A stretch of 64,000 bases of DNA, from assembly GCF_015206815.1 (NCBI RefSeq), contig NZ_JADEXZ010000006.1:60510-124509 (forward strand), given 5' to 3'. The notes below the pieces were generated by a model. That model was not told where the DNA came from. It did not search any database and saw only the letters and a program-made list of their open reading frames with translations. Each line of letters begins with the position of its first letter. Position 1 is the first letter of the stretch. The translations under genes and the position numbers were made by a program. Positions 16,601 to 24,839 of the stretch are shown here, piece after piece. The stretch is from Fortiea sp. LEGE XX443 (GTDB lineage Bacteria; Cyanobacteriota; Cyanobacteriia; Cyanobacteriales; Nostocaceae).

Positions 16601-18166
16601 ATGCCTAGAGTAATAAAACGTCGTCAATTCCTGCAAGCATCACTCGCCGCAACTGCAAGCATAGGTTTGTCCACAATTCAAGCTGCCGCCTATCATCCTG
16701 AAGAGTACATAGAGGCGCTGGTTATCGGTAGTGGTTTTGGTGGAGCAGTTGCAGCATTGCGCCTCGGTCAAGCTGGAATTGAAACGATAGTTCTAGAACG
16801 AGGAAGACGCTGGCCAATTACTGATGCAGGCAATACTTTCTGCACATATCAAAACCCAGATGGTCGGTCAGCTTGGCTGAGTCCGACTACAGTTATCTTC
16901 AACCCAACTAAAATTGATGTATACACTGGTGTTCTTGATGTGAAGATTGGTCATGGGGTTATTGCCTATCGAGGTGCGGGTGTAGGAGGTGGTTCATTAG
17001 TCTACAACGCTATCAGTTATCAACCAACCAAAGAAAATTTTTACCAAGTTTTTCCACGCAGCATTAAATATGAGGAACTGGATAAAGTTTACTACCCTAG
17101 GGTGCGTTCCATCATCAAACCATCTCCCATACCAGATGAGATTCTTCAAACTGATTACTACTTAGCAACCCGCATCTTTTTGGAACAAGCAGCTAAAGCA
17201 GGATTAAAAGCCCGCAAGCTTGACATCGCTGTTGATTGGAATATTGTTCAACAAGAAATTTTAGGTGAAAAAGTTCCTTCTGCTATTACGGGTCAAGTGT
17301 ACTACGGTCTGAATAGTGGTGCGAAAAATAGCTTAGACCGAAACTATCTCAGCATGGCAGAAGCTACGGGTAATGTCGAAATTCGACCTTTACACGTAGT
17401 CACTACAATAGAGGAACATCATGGTGGACGTTTCCGCGTTACTTGCAATCAAATTAGTGAGCAAGGCGCTGTAGTTGCCAAAAAAACCTTTGTTTGCCGT
17501 TATTTATTTTTGGCAGCTGGTTCGATTGGAACTACTGAATTGTTATTACGTGCCAAGCACAATGGGACATTAAGCCGCTTGAATCATCGGGTAGGGCAGT
17601 TTTGGGGAACTAATGGTGATGGAGTGAGTGCGATCGCTACATTTATGCAGACTAATCCTACAATGGGTGGGCCAGCAGCGGCAATAATAGAAGATTTTGA
17701 CAATCCCTTCGCTCCGTTAGTTATCGAGCCACTTCCTTTTCCGATTGTATCGCAAGGTCTTTATGCGGCTCTGAGTCTAGCAATTGCCAAACCGGAAGGC
17801 TATCTTACTTATAATCGTTTTACGCAGTCAGCTAATTTATTTTGGCCTAAGAACTCAGCCAACAATCAGAAAATTACTCAGGCTAATAACTATACTTACC
17901 AACGGCTCAATCAAGCCAATGGTACAAATTTAGCTATTCCGGTTGACTTTAGTTCTACAGGTCATCCTTTAGGTGGTGCAGTCATGGGCGCTGTATGCAA
18001 TACTTATGGAAAAGTTCGCGGATATCCTAACTTATTTGTTGTTGATGGTTCTCTCATTCCTGGCTCAACTGCTTGCGCTAACCCTTCACTTACTATTGCA
18101 GCTTTAGCAGAAAGGGCGATGGATCGTTTTATCAACAAAATTCCAGAAAGCAAAGAGTGGGAGTAA
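16601..18166 (+). CDS. GMC-family flavin oxidoreductase, cholesterol-oxidase-like, Tat-exported
   Basis: 521 residues. The N-terminus KRRQFLQASLAATASIG is a twin-arginine signal. The FAD dinucleotide motif is VIGSGFGGAVAALRL (about 41-55), followed by YRGAGVGGGSLVYN, typical of cholesterol oxidase/GMC enzymes. The C-terminus has TGHPLGG with H455 and ACANPSLTIAALAER with N494. Their 39-residue spacing parallels the His447/Asn485 pair of Streptomyces cholesterol oxidase. A Glu in VIEPLPFP could match that enzyme's third catalytic residue. The true substrate may be another sterol, hopanoid or alcohol; it is not determined. The ATG is preceded by GGGAGA. Monocistronic in appearance. Confidence 0.85.
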   Translation: MPRVIKRRQFLQASLAATASIGLSTIQAAAYHPEEYIEALVIGSGFGGAVAALRLGQAGIETIVLERGRRWPITDAGNTFCTYQNPDGRSAWLSPTTVIFNPTKIDVYTGVLDVKIGHGVIAYRGAGVGGGSLVYNAISYQPTKENFYQVFPRSIKYEELDKVYYPRVRSIIKPSPIPDEILQTDYYLATRIFLEQAAKAGLKARKLDIAVDWNIVQQEILGEKVPSAITGQVYYGLNSGAKNSLDRNYLSMAEATGNVEIRPLHVVTTIEEHHGGRFRVTCNQISEQGAVVAKKTFVCRYLFLAAGSIGTTELLLRAKHNGTLSRLNHRVGQFWGTNGDGVSAIATFMQTNPTMGGPAAAIIEDFDNPFAPLVIEPLPFPIVSQGLYAALSLAIAKPEGYLTYNRFTQSANLFWPKNSANNQKITQANNYTYQRLNQANGTNLAIPVDFSSTGHPLGGAVMGAVCNTYGKVRGYPNLFVVDGSLIPGSTACANPSLTIAALAERAMDRFINKIPESKEWE

Positions 18167-18592
18167 AAGTAATAGTAACATTATGTCTGTTTTCATACCT
18201 CTTATTTAAGAGAACACAAAAACAGAGAAATATATTAATCATCAGCAATTAGCTAGACTTGACACAACACTTTTCAGTTAAGGAAAAAAGGGGAACTATG
18301 GGATTTATATATTTCCCTTAACCAAATAATTACTAATTCGTAATGACGCTCTCTACAAGACGCTAAAAGCGTAGACTTCGGCGTGAACTCAGTCGAACGC
18401 TTGCTTCTCCGCGGGAGTACGCGGACTCGCTACCGCTGCGAAGCGTGTAATTCGTAATTAAAGAGGGTACAAGCCCCCATCAAATCTTTGATCTGGTGGT
18501 CTTCTCCCAAAGGGAGACGCTGCGCGAACAATCAGTGGTGGATTCAAGCCCCCACTGATTGCAATTACGAATTATTTTGACTCCTTCACGCT
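18167..18592. repeat. composite repeat region between convergent genes
   Basis: No gene. An AATTCGTAAT (18335-18344) and its inverse ATTACGAATT (18564-18573) bound a block with a third internal copy near 18449. Inside are palindrome-rich stretches (GACGCTCTCTACAAGACGC..., TCCGCGGGAGTACGCGGA, and CCCCCATCAAATCTTTGATCTGGTGG), of a kind common in Nostoc intergenic DNA. It may also hold the terminators of both convergent genes. Confidence 0.6.
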
Positions 18593-20290
18593 TCATCTTT
18601 TACCAGGTATTAGGATAGGTTGTCTTATAGTTATAAACTTATCAATTGAACCCAAGGAATAATCATCTAACTTAAAATCTGCAAACGGCTGATTAATTAG
18701 CCTATCTCGAAGAGCTTCATCCAAAATTACGCCCTTTGATTTTTTTCTCACACCAATAATTATAATACTTCTTTGATAAACAGTTATATCTTGACTTGAT
18801 TGACAATCACTGCGCTGAAATTTACCAAGATTTAATAGACGATAACCTTTAACGCTGGATGTATTGCTAAATAATTTTTTAGCTAATATTTGTATTTGCT
18901 TGGCACGTTCTAAAGCGCGGCGTTGTGCAACTGATAAATTCCCTTCACAAGCTGATATACCTACAGAAATAATTTCTGTGGGGTATTCCATAATTTTTTG
19001 GATGCCATTTTGTTCTAGGCTTAATTTTAAAAAATCGATACTAACAACTTTATCGTTATGTTTGATTTGAAAATTACTACCTAAAAGCCATTTATATTCC
19101 GTTGATAAAATAGCAATACTAAATTCCGCCGTTTTCCCCTGACTATCCTTGCCTTCTTTATAGGTAAAAAAATCAATTTTACCTTTTCTTTCAGGAGATT
19201 GTGTTTGGGTAATTAAGGAAGAAATTTTAGGCGATCGCATTCCCAAAGCTATGACACCAATCAAGCCCAACGACACTAATAATGCGGCAAACAATGCTGT
19301 AAAAGTCAGTTTTTTTTCTGTTTGTGTTTTGGTTATTGTTGGATAAAATTGTTTTTTTTGAGCATTATTCTCCACATAAAATTTAGTTTCTTGGCGTTCA
19401 ATTTCTCCCAAATACTGCAAAATTTCTTGGGCATTAATTGGACGTTTTTCTACATTTGTTGCCATCAGCCAATCAATTAAATCTAATAGTAAAGGTGAAA
19501 CATGCGCCGCAAAACTCTGCCAATGTAGTAAATTATGACGAGCATCATACATATCTAAAGGATGCCGCCCTGTTAACAAAAATACAAACGTGCGTCCCAA
19601 AGCAAAGAAATCTGATTGTGGCACAATCTTACCGTTTATTTGTTCTAAAGTACCGTAGCTTGATGAAATAATTGATGTCATCCCACCACTATTATTAAAT
19701 TGGGCTAGATACTGTCTGGAAACTTCTGCTGATGTGCCAAAGTTAATTAATACTAATTGCCCATTAGGACGGAGCATAATATTTGATGGTTTAATATCTT
19801 GATGCAGATGTTGCTTACTATGCACCAAGTTTAAAATCTCTGCTAATTGTTGCAGCCAAGCAATAGCTTGTGTCTGGGAAATTGGCTGATATTGCTGCTG
19901 GTTCATCCACTGTTCTAAATTAAACCCATCGATTTTTTCCATGACGATGCAGTGCAACATCAAACCATTTCGCGTTTGATACTGAAAATAACTATCGATT
20001 TTGGGAATACCCGGATGATTCAGTTGTCCGAATACAGCAGCTTCTCGTTGAAAGATTGTGATTACTGCTGCATCGGCTGACAGGTTCTCTTGTAGTACCT
20101 TGAGGATTTTTGGCTTGTCTTTTGCGTATGCTTCATAGACTTTGCCAAAGCCAGTTTTATCACTCAACAAGCGAATGACGCGGTAACGCCCCGGTAATTC
20201 CAACGGAGAACCACAACTTTGACAGAAGCGGTGTTTATCGTTATCTTGATTGTTTGGTTTGGGACAAACTGGATTTATACAGAGGCTCAT
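18593..20290 (-). CDS. membrane-anchored Ser/Thr kinase-like protein with DFG changed to NFG
   Basis: 565 residues from ATG 20290 (a TTG 18 bases upstream is less likely). Order: a zinc-ribbon-like N-terminus (CINPVCPKP...FCQSCGSPL), a Hanks-type kinase domain (about 30-300), one membrane helix (FTALFAALLVSLGLIGVIAL), and a C-terminal region outside or in the periplasm. Kinase motifs: loop TGFGKVYEA, lysine in KILKVL, catalytic loop HLHQDIKPSNIM, then LVLINFGTS, where N183 replaces the metal-binding Asp of DFG (codon AAC for GAC). The APE region (YGTLEQ) is also altered. Activity may be lost or weak; it could be a pseudokinase. The C-terminal VAQRRALERAKQI stretch faintly recalls OmpA-like modules. 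Confidence 0.85.
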   Translation of the reverse strand: MSLCINPVCPKPNNQDNDKHRFCQSCGSPLELPGRYRVIRLLSDKTGFGKVYEAYAKDKPKILKVLQENLSADAAVITIFQREAAVFGQLNHPGIPKIDSYFQYQTRNGLMLHCIVMEKIDGFNLEQWMNQQQYQPISQTQAIAWLQQLAEILNLVHSKQHLHQDIKPSNIMLRPNGQLVLINFGTSAEVSRQYLAQFNNSGGMTSIISSSYGTLEQINGKIVPQSDFFALGRTFVFLLTGRHPLDMYDARHNLLHWQSFAAHVSPLLLDLIDWLMATNVEKRPINAQEILQYLGEIERQETKFYVENNAQKKQFYPTITKTQTEKKLTFTALFAALLVSLGLIGVIALGMRSPKISSLITQTQSPERKGKIDFFTYKEGKDSQGKTAEFSIAILSTEYKWLLGSNFQIKHNDKVVSIDFLKLSLEQNGIQKIMEYPTEIISVGISACEGNLSVAQRRALERAKQIQILAKKLFSNTSSVKGYRLLNLGKFQRSDCQSSQDITVYQRSIIIIGVRKKSKGVILDEALRDRLINQPFADFKLDDYSLGSIDKFITIRQPILIPGKR

Positions 20291-20352
20291 GAGTAAGTCA
20301 AAAGTCAAGAGTCAAAAGTCAAAAGTCTTTGACCATTGACTCTTGACTCACT
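20291..20352. repeat. heptamer-type short repeats (AGTCAAA)
   Basis: Four or more AGTCAAA/AGTCAAG units (about 20296-20327) face an inverted GACTCTTGACTC (about 20338-20349), with GTAAGT/ACTTAC at the outer ends. It fills the gap between the hydrolase stop codon and the kinase start. Resembles the short tandemly repeated repetitive sequences of heterocystous cyanobacteria. Confidence 0.65.
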
Positions 20353-21187
20353 TACATTCTGCTAAGAAAGCAGCCACAGTCCGGTTAAATGTCTCAGGTT
20401 CAGTCAAAAAAGGCCAATGATTACCAGGAACTTGACACAGGCGTAAATTTTTCAGATTGGTTTTGTAGGGTTTAAGTTGCCATTCTTGGCGGTTCAAACC
20501 TTTATCAGACTTGACGAACAAGGCGGGAGTATCAATGAGGCTAGTAAAGCCAGGTACGCGCATCACATCTTCAAAAATCCCATCACGAGCGGTTATGGTG
20601 AACTTGCTACCCCAATTACCATCCGGTTTTTGTTCAATTCCGGCTTGGAAGACTTGCTGTTGTAGTTCATTCCAGCCTTGATATTGGTTTAATTGACGGG
20701 CTAGTTGTTCGGCTTCTTCGTAACTGGCGAAAGGCCCCATACCTTTGAGAAAAGATAAGAAGCGATATAAGACTGGAAACGTTGCTTTCAAGAAACTCGG
20801 CATTTTCCAGATAAAAATGGGGTCAACCAACACCATACTTCGCACCCGTTTGGGATTTTGTCTAGCCCAAATAACAGCTAATTTACCAGTCCACGAATGA
20901 CTAACAACATGGGCGGAAGACCATCCTAATTTATCCATTAGAGCTTCGAGGTCGGCGATCGCACTTTCAAAGCTATAATCTTTCTCTGGCTTGCTACTAT
21001 CACCATGACCCCGCATATCGGGCGCAACTATATGATAATCTGCTGCCAAATATTCTCCCAAGCTAGACCAGACAAGGGCATGGTCGCCTAAACCATGTAG
21101 TAATAGTAAAGGTTCTTGACCTTGATTCCACTCTAAATAAGAAAGTTGAATATCAGATTTGGTGAAAGTTTGACGTATAGGGATCAT
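20348..21187 (-). CDS. alpha/beta hydrolase
   Basis: 279 residues from ATG 21187 (MIPIRQTFTKSDIQLSY). The frame is open 34 codons further upstream, but that part is repeat DNA. Motifs: oxyanion HGLGD, APDMRGHGDSSKP, nucleophile elbow VVSHSWTGKL (a GxSxG variant), acid in VLVDPIF or later, and C-terminal catalytic His in GNHWPF. Similar to the broad epoxide-hydrolase/haloalkane-dehalogenase-like group; substrate unknown. It precedes the kinase gene on the same strand with about 57 bp of repeats between, so co-transcription is possible. Confidence 0.85.
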   Translation of the reverse strand: MIPIRQTFTKSDIQLSYLEWNQGQEPLLLLHGLGDHALVWSSLGEYLAADYHIVAPDMRGHGDSSKPEKDYSFESAIADLEALMDKLGWSSAHVVSHSWTGKLAVIWARQNPKRVRSMVLVDPIFIWKMPSFLKATFPVLYRFLSFLKGMGPFASYEEAEQLARQLNQYQGWNELQQQVFQAGIEQKPDGNWGSKFTITARDGIFEDVMRVPGFTSLIDTPALFVKSDKGLNRQEWQLKPYKTNLKNLRLCQVPGNHWPFLTEPETFNRTVAAFLAECK

Positions 21188-21276
21188 TGTAAATCTATCT
21201 TGCGAGAGGCTGTACCTACCAAGAGTAAATGAAAGAGTGTGGGGTGCAGGGCAAACGCACCTTTTTTCTTCAAAGT

Positions 21277-21317
21277 AAATGAGGCTCAAACTCTTTTTCC
21301 CCCTGCCTTATGCCAAC
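21277..21317. repeat. short copy of a dispersed repeat
   Basis: aatgaggctcaaactctt...ccccctgccttatgccaac, nearly the same as 24772-24839 but lacking the CTCCCTG tandem block present there. Confidence 0.7.
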
Positions 21318-21344
21318 AATAATTATTTACGCCGACCGACCTAT

Positions 21345-21373
21345 AAAAAACTCCCTCAGCGTGACTGAAGGAG
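21345..21373 (-). terminator. intrinsic terminator of the site-2 protease gene
   Basis: Read on the minus strand: CTCCTTCAG, loop TCACG, CTGAGGGAG (9-bp stem, one mismatch), then TTTTTT. It lies about 30 bp beyond the stop codon at 21404. Confidence 0.8.
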
Positions 21374-21403
21374 GTTTGAGAAGGTGTTTTTCTGATGAGA
21401 TAT

Positions 21404-22528
21404 TTATGCAGGGTTAGCTACAGGTTTGCTTTGCAATAGCTGAATAATCGCTGCTTTTTCTAAAATACCGACCAGCACACCGTTTTCCCGAATTACAGCT
21501 AAGGCTGATAGTTTTTGTTGTTCGAGTAACTGTATGACTTCTAAAAGCGGTTGGTCGAATTTTACTGTGGTGGATGCAGCTACTGGACGCATGATTTCTT
21601 TAACTTGAGTTTCTGTCCACTGTGTTGTTGGGATAGTACGCAAGTCATCTAACGCTACTGCACCTACTAATTGTCCGTTATCATCGGTGACTAAGAAGCG
21701 CCGCCAGTCTTGTTTGTGCAGAATCTGTTCATCAGCAAACTCTCTCAAGCTGAGGTTTGCAGATATGATTGGGCTATTACTATTCACAGCATCTGCGGCT
21801 GTTAGGCCATTTAGTTTTTCTTGCACTCTAGCAAATTGGGCTGCATTACCGGCGTTTTGTAGTAAGAAGAAGCCAATTAGCAAATTCCAGAAGTTAGCCA
21901 AACTACCAAAGAATATTAGTGGAAGTATACCGGAGGCGATCGCTACCCAACCAAATATCTGTCCAACTCGGCTGGCGAAGGTGACACCTTTATAAGGGTT
22001 GCCTGTGATTTTCCAAACAAGAGCTTTGAGGATATTACCGCCATCTAAAGGCAAGCCAGGAATCAAGTTAAACAGTGCTAAGGCTAAGTTAACAGAAGCT
22101 AAAACACCAAGAATTGCCGCCAGTGGCCCAGATACCGCAGTAGTCACACCAACTACTGTCACGATTCCACATAATAGTAAGCTGACTAAAGGGCCGGCGA
22201 TCGCAATCCAAAAAGCTCCTGCGGGAGTTTTCGATTCCTTTTCTAGATTTGCCAAACCACCAAAAATAAATAAGGTAATAGATTTAACATCAATTCCTTG
22301 ACGCAAAGCAACAAAGCTATGTCCTAATTCGTGGGCGACGACAGAAGCAAACAATAACAGCGCTGTCATCAATCCTAGTAGCACAGCTAACCCCCCAGAC
22401 AGTTGGGGAAATTGCCCTAAAAGTCCACTACTATAGCTCCAGGTTACTAAGCCCAAAACCAAAAACCATGACGGATGGATGTAAAACGGAATCCCGAAGA
22501 GATTACCTACGCGAATTGTGCCATTCAT
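21404..22528 (-). CDS. site-2 protease family (M50) membrane metalloprotease with CBS domains
   Basis: About 374 residues. I chose ATG 22528, which has AAGGTGA about 8 bases upstream; a GTG nine bases earlier is possible. It is an integral membrane zinc protease with HELGH (HExxH, about residue 65) and the second zinc motif NLIPGLPLDGGNIL with its Asp. Several membrane segments surround these. The C-terminal third holds a CBS pair (LVGAVALDDLRTIP; LSALAVIRENGVLVGILEKAAI) that could bind adenylates. Relatives cleave membrane-bound anti-sigma factors or other membrane proteins; no such substrate gene is adjacent. Ends in a good terminator. Confidence 0.92.
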   Translation of the reverse strand: MNGTIRVGNLFGIPFYIHPSWFLVLGLVTWSYSSGLLGQFPQLSGGLAVLLGLMTALLLFASVVAHELGHSFVALRQGIDVKSITLFIFGGLANLEKESKTPAGAFWIAIAGPLVSLLLCGIVTVVGVTTAVSGPLAAILGVLASVNLALALFNLIPGLPLDGGNILKALVWKITGNPYKGVTFASRVGQIFGWVAIASGILPLIFFGSLANFWNLLIGFFLLQNAGNAAQFARVQEKLNGLTAADAVNSNSPIISANLSLREFADEQILHKQDWRRFLVTDDNGQLVGAVALDDLRTIPTTQWTETQVKEIMRPVAASTTVKFDQPLLEVIQLLEQQKLSALAVIRENGVLVGILEKAAIIQLLQSKPVANPA

Positions 22529-22686
22529 GTCGTTCACCTTTGAATGCTGGCGAGAGATTTACTTTTCTTTCTCTCGATGTCTCTAGTGTAACGAAAGGTA
22601 ACAAAAATTAAAATCGATAAAGAGTTGTGCTTACCGTCCTTTAAAGGGCGGTTATACCAATTTTGGATTCAAAACCGAGAGACTCA

Positions 22687-22717
22687 GATCCCAGACTTCT
22701 CACAGAAGTCTGGGATC
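22687..22717 (-). terminator. 13-bp perfect hairpin after bioD
   Basis: GATCCCAGACTTC, loop TCACA, GAAGTCTGGGATC; TTGTTATT follows on the plus strand. It is related to the hairpin at 11930-11960. Lies between the bioD stop and the upstream end of the protease gene; likely terminates bioD. Confidence 0.6.
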
Positions 22718-22740
22718 TTGTTATTCAGTTTAGTATTTCC

Positions 22741-23421
22741 TTAAATATTTAGGGCTTCTAAGTTTAAATTAGATGCTGCTTGGGCAAGTTTATCCAAATC
22801 TGCTGGGTTGTCAAAATAAGGCAAGGAGCCTAAAACTGGGATGTTTGTGAATGATTCAATTAGCTCTGGTGGTGTCCAGTCGGTAATCTCTGCATCAGTA
22901 CGAGGTTGAATGCAGTTCAGTACAATGCCTTTAAGATTCACCTGTGATTGTCTTGCTAATGCGACATTAGCCACTGCTTGGGAAATTGCGCCTAATCTCA
23001 CTGGTACTACCAAGATGGTGGGTAAGCGCCATTGGCCGGCGATGTCAGCTACTGTTAATTCGTTGGTAATTGGTGAACCCAAACCGCCAGCTGATTCTAT
23101 CAACAGAAGCTCATAACGCGATCGCATCTCACATAAAGTTTTCCATACTACAGCTAAATCAACTTGGCGATTTTCTCTAGCTGCGGCGATGGGTGGTGCT
23201 AGGGGCGCTTGAAAGTACAAAGGTGTAATTTCTTCTGGGGATTGTTTTAGCGTAAACAGATTTTGATACCATTCGCGATCGCCAATTCCCGATTGTATTG
23301 GCTTCATAATTCCCCAATTGCGCTGTGGGTAATATTTTTGCCAATAAGCTGCCAATGCTGATGTTAATACAGTTTTGCCAGCTTCGGTGTCAGTTCCAGT
23401 AATTAGTAATGTATTCAACAA
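22741..23421 (-). CDS. bioD: dethiobiotin synthase
   Basis: 226 residues. ATP-dependent carboxylation and ring closure of 7,8-diaminopelargonic acid to dethiobiotin, the penultimate step of biotin synthesis, in the cytoplasm. It starts MLNTLLITGTDTEAGKT, the BioD P-loop (GTDTEAGKT, residues 9-17), followed by KPIQSG, and later ESAGGLGSPI with the conserved Glu and Gly pair. Length is normal. No other biotin gene is adjacent, which is common in cyanobacteria. A 13-bp hairpin lies about 24 bp after the stop. Confidence 0.93.
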   Translation of the reverse strand: MLNTLLITGTDTEAGKTVLTSALAAYWQKYYPQRNWGIMKPIQSGIGDREWYQNLFTLKQSPEEITPLYFQAPLAPPIAAARENRQVDLAVVWKTLCEMRSRYELLLIESAGGLGSPITNELTVADIAGQWRLPTILVVPVRLGAISQAVANVALARQSQVNLKGIVLNCIQPRTDAEITDWTPPELIESFTNIPVLGSLPYFDNPADLDKLAQAASNLNLEALNI

Positions 23422-23566
23422 TCTGTTTTAAAATCTTTATGCGATGAATTAAACTTCGTCTAACTTGAGAACTGTAGTTTTTTATCAAAGTTTTGCAATT
23501 GCTTTCTTAGTTGCAATGACATAACCGAATAATTTAAAACTCCAGGTTTCAATACGGACGGGGTTT

Positions 23567-23615
23567 AATTTGGTGTGTGATGATCTAGACTCTCTAGATT
23601 ATCACACACCAAATT
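23567..23615 (-). terminator. 23-bp inverted repeat after the peptidoglycan-binding gene
   Basis: aatttggtgtgtgatgatct-aga and its inverse pair over 22 of 23 positions with a 3-base loop. It starts 14 bp beyond the stop codon at 23629. No strong T-run, so it could be a processing or stability element as well as a terminator. Confidence 0.6.
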
Positions 23616-23628
23616 TACAGTTAAAATC

Positions 23629-24534
23629 TCATCCTGGAAACTTCTTCAATAAATCATCTCCAGGAATTACGGTTGTATAAAATACATAGTCACGATTAGC
23701 TACGTAGCGGCGGTCTTGTTTAATGATGGCCATAAATTCTCGATGGCCTTGGCGTGTTCTTCCTACTAAACAACCAGCACTTGCAAGTTTAATATCATTG
23801 CTAGGGGCATCATAGCCCCAGTGTTGGTTTATGTAAAAAAGACCAGTATCTAGTTTGTCGCCAGTCCGTTGAAAATCCTTGTTGAAATCGCGGTGAACAA
23901 CGATGTCTTTAACTTGTCTTAATGCTTCGTGAATCTCTGCCGTGCCATGGCCACCTACAGCCCAAGCTTTATATTGTCCAAATTTAATTCTGGCAGCGCC
24001 TCCGGGATTCATGGGGTTTAGGGTGTAATATCTGCCTGGTTCAGTGGTAGCTTGCCAATGATCTACGATTTTGGGTACACCGTCTACGACTTCAATCACA
24101 ATGCGGCGATCGTTAAATTCATTGGAGGCATCATTGTTGAGAGTCCAGTCCCCATTCATTCCTTCTACATAAACAATGTTGTATTCTTTGGGGGCAGTGA
24201 AGACTTGATAATTTTGTGCCAGCATGTACTTAACAATCTTGCTGGCAATGTCATTACCTAGTTTTAATGGGGGTTTAGGTAGATCATCAGGTTTAGTTTC
24301 AATCAGTTTCTTAGCTGTAACCGCACCTACAAAGTCAAGTTCTCCGGTGTTGGTTAATTCTTGAAATTTACTGATAGCGGCCGCAGTTACTGGGCCAAAT
24401 TTTGCATCGGCTGGTGGTTCCAATAAACCTAAGCCAATTAATAGTATCTGAATCTGGCGAGTTAGTTCTTCATCTTTAGCGATCGCCTCGAATCCCCATT
24501 TCTCTTCTTTACCTAAGAAGTCTTGTAATTTCAT
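23629..24534 (-). CDS. peptidoglycan-binding-domain protein with a transpeptidase-like C-terminal region
   Basis: 301 residues with no signal peptide. Residues about 20-80 form a PG_binding_1-type repeat (LIGLGLLEPPADAKFGPVTAAAISKFQ). The C-terminal half holds AVGGHGTAEIH, VVHRDFN and SAGCLVGR. A His-rich segment followed by S-x-G-C is reminiscent of L,D-transpeptidase or phage-type cell-wall enzymes, but I cannot assign a family. The absence of an export signal would fit a lysin-like or phage-derived protein. A strong inverted repeat follows the gene. Confidence 0.7.
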   Translation of the reverse strand: MKLQDFLGKEEKWGFEAIAKDEELTRQIQILLIGLGLLEPPADAKFGPVTAAAISKFQELTNTGELDFVGAVTAKKLIETKPDDLPKPPLKLGNDIASKIVKYMLAQNYQVFTAPKEYNIVYVEGMNGDWTLNNDASNEFNDRRIVIEVVDGVPKIVDHWQATTEPGRYYTLNPMNPGGAARIKFGQYKAWAVGGHGTAEIHEALRQVKDIVVHRDFNKDFQRTGDKLDTGLFYINQHWGYDAPSNDIKLASAGCLVGRTRQGHREFMAIIKQDRRYVANRDYVFYTTVIPGDDLLKKFPG

Positions 24535-24771
24535 ATTGCACCTATCTTCACTAAGTTACAACTAGGTATAAACATCATTTCCATAAGGGATGATGTCTGA
24601 AACTATACTCTTGGCTAAAAATTTCAGCTAAGATTTTTAGTATTACTTTACGATTCACCGCGATATAAGTAATTTACGCAAAAATAATCCTGTATTTTCT
24701 GAAAAATACGGAATTTATAATCTTTAGGTAAGTAAGTCGGCACAGTAAAACCAAACTATGTGAAGAAAATT

Positions 24772-24839
24772 AAATCAGGCTCAAACTCTTTCTCCCCCTG
24801 CTCCCTGCTCCCTGCTCCCTACCCTTGCCTTATCCCAAC
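24772..24839. repeat. long copy of the 21277-21317 repeat with CTCCCTG tandem units
   Basis: aaatcaggctcaaactcttt then three CTCCCTG heptamers, then the same ccttatcccaac end. It overlaps and encodes the last residues of nadE. Confidence 0.75.
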
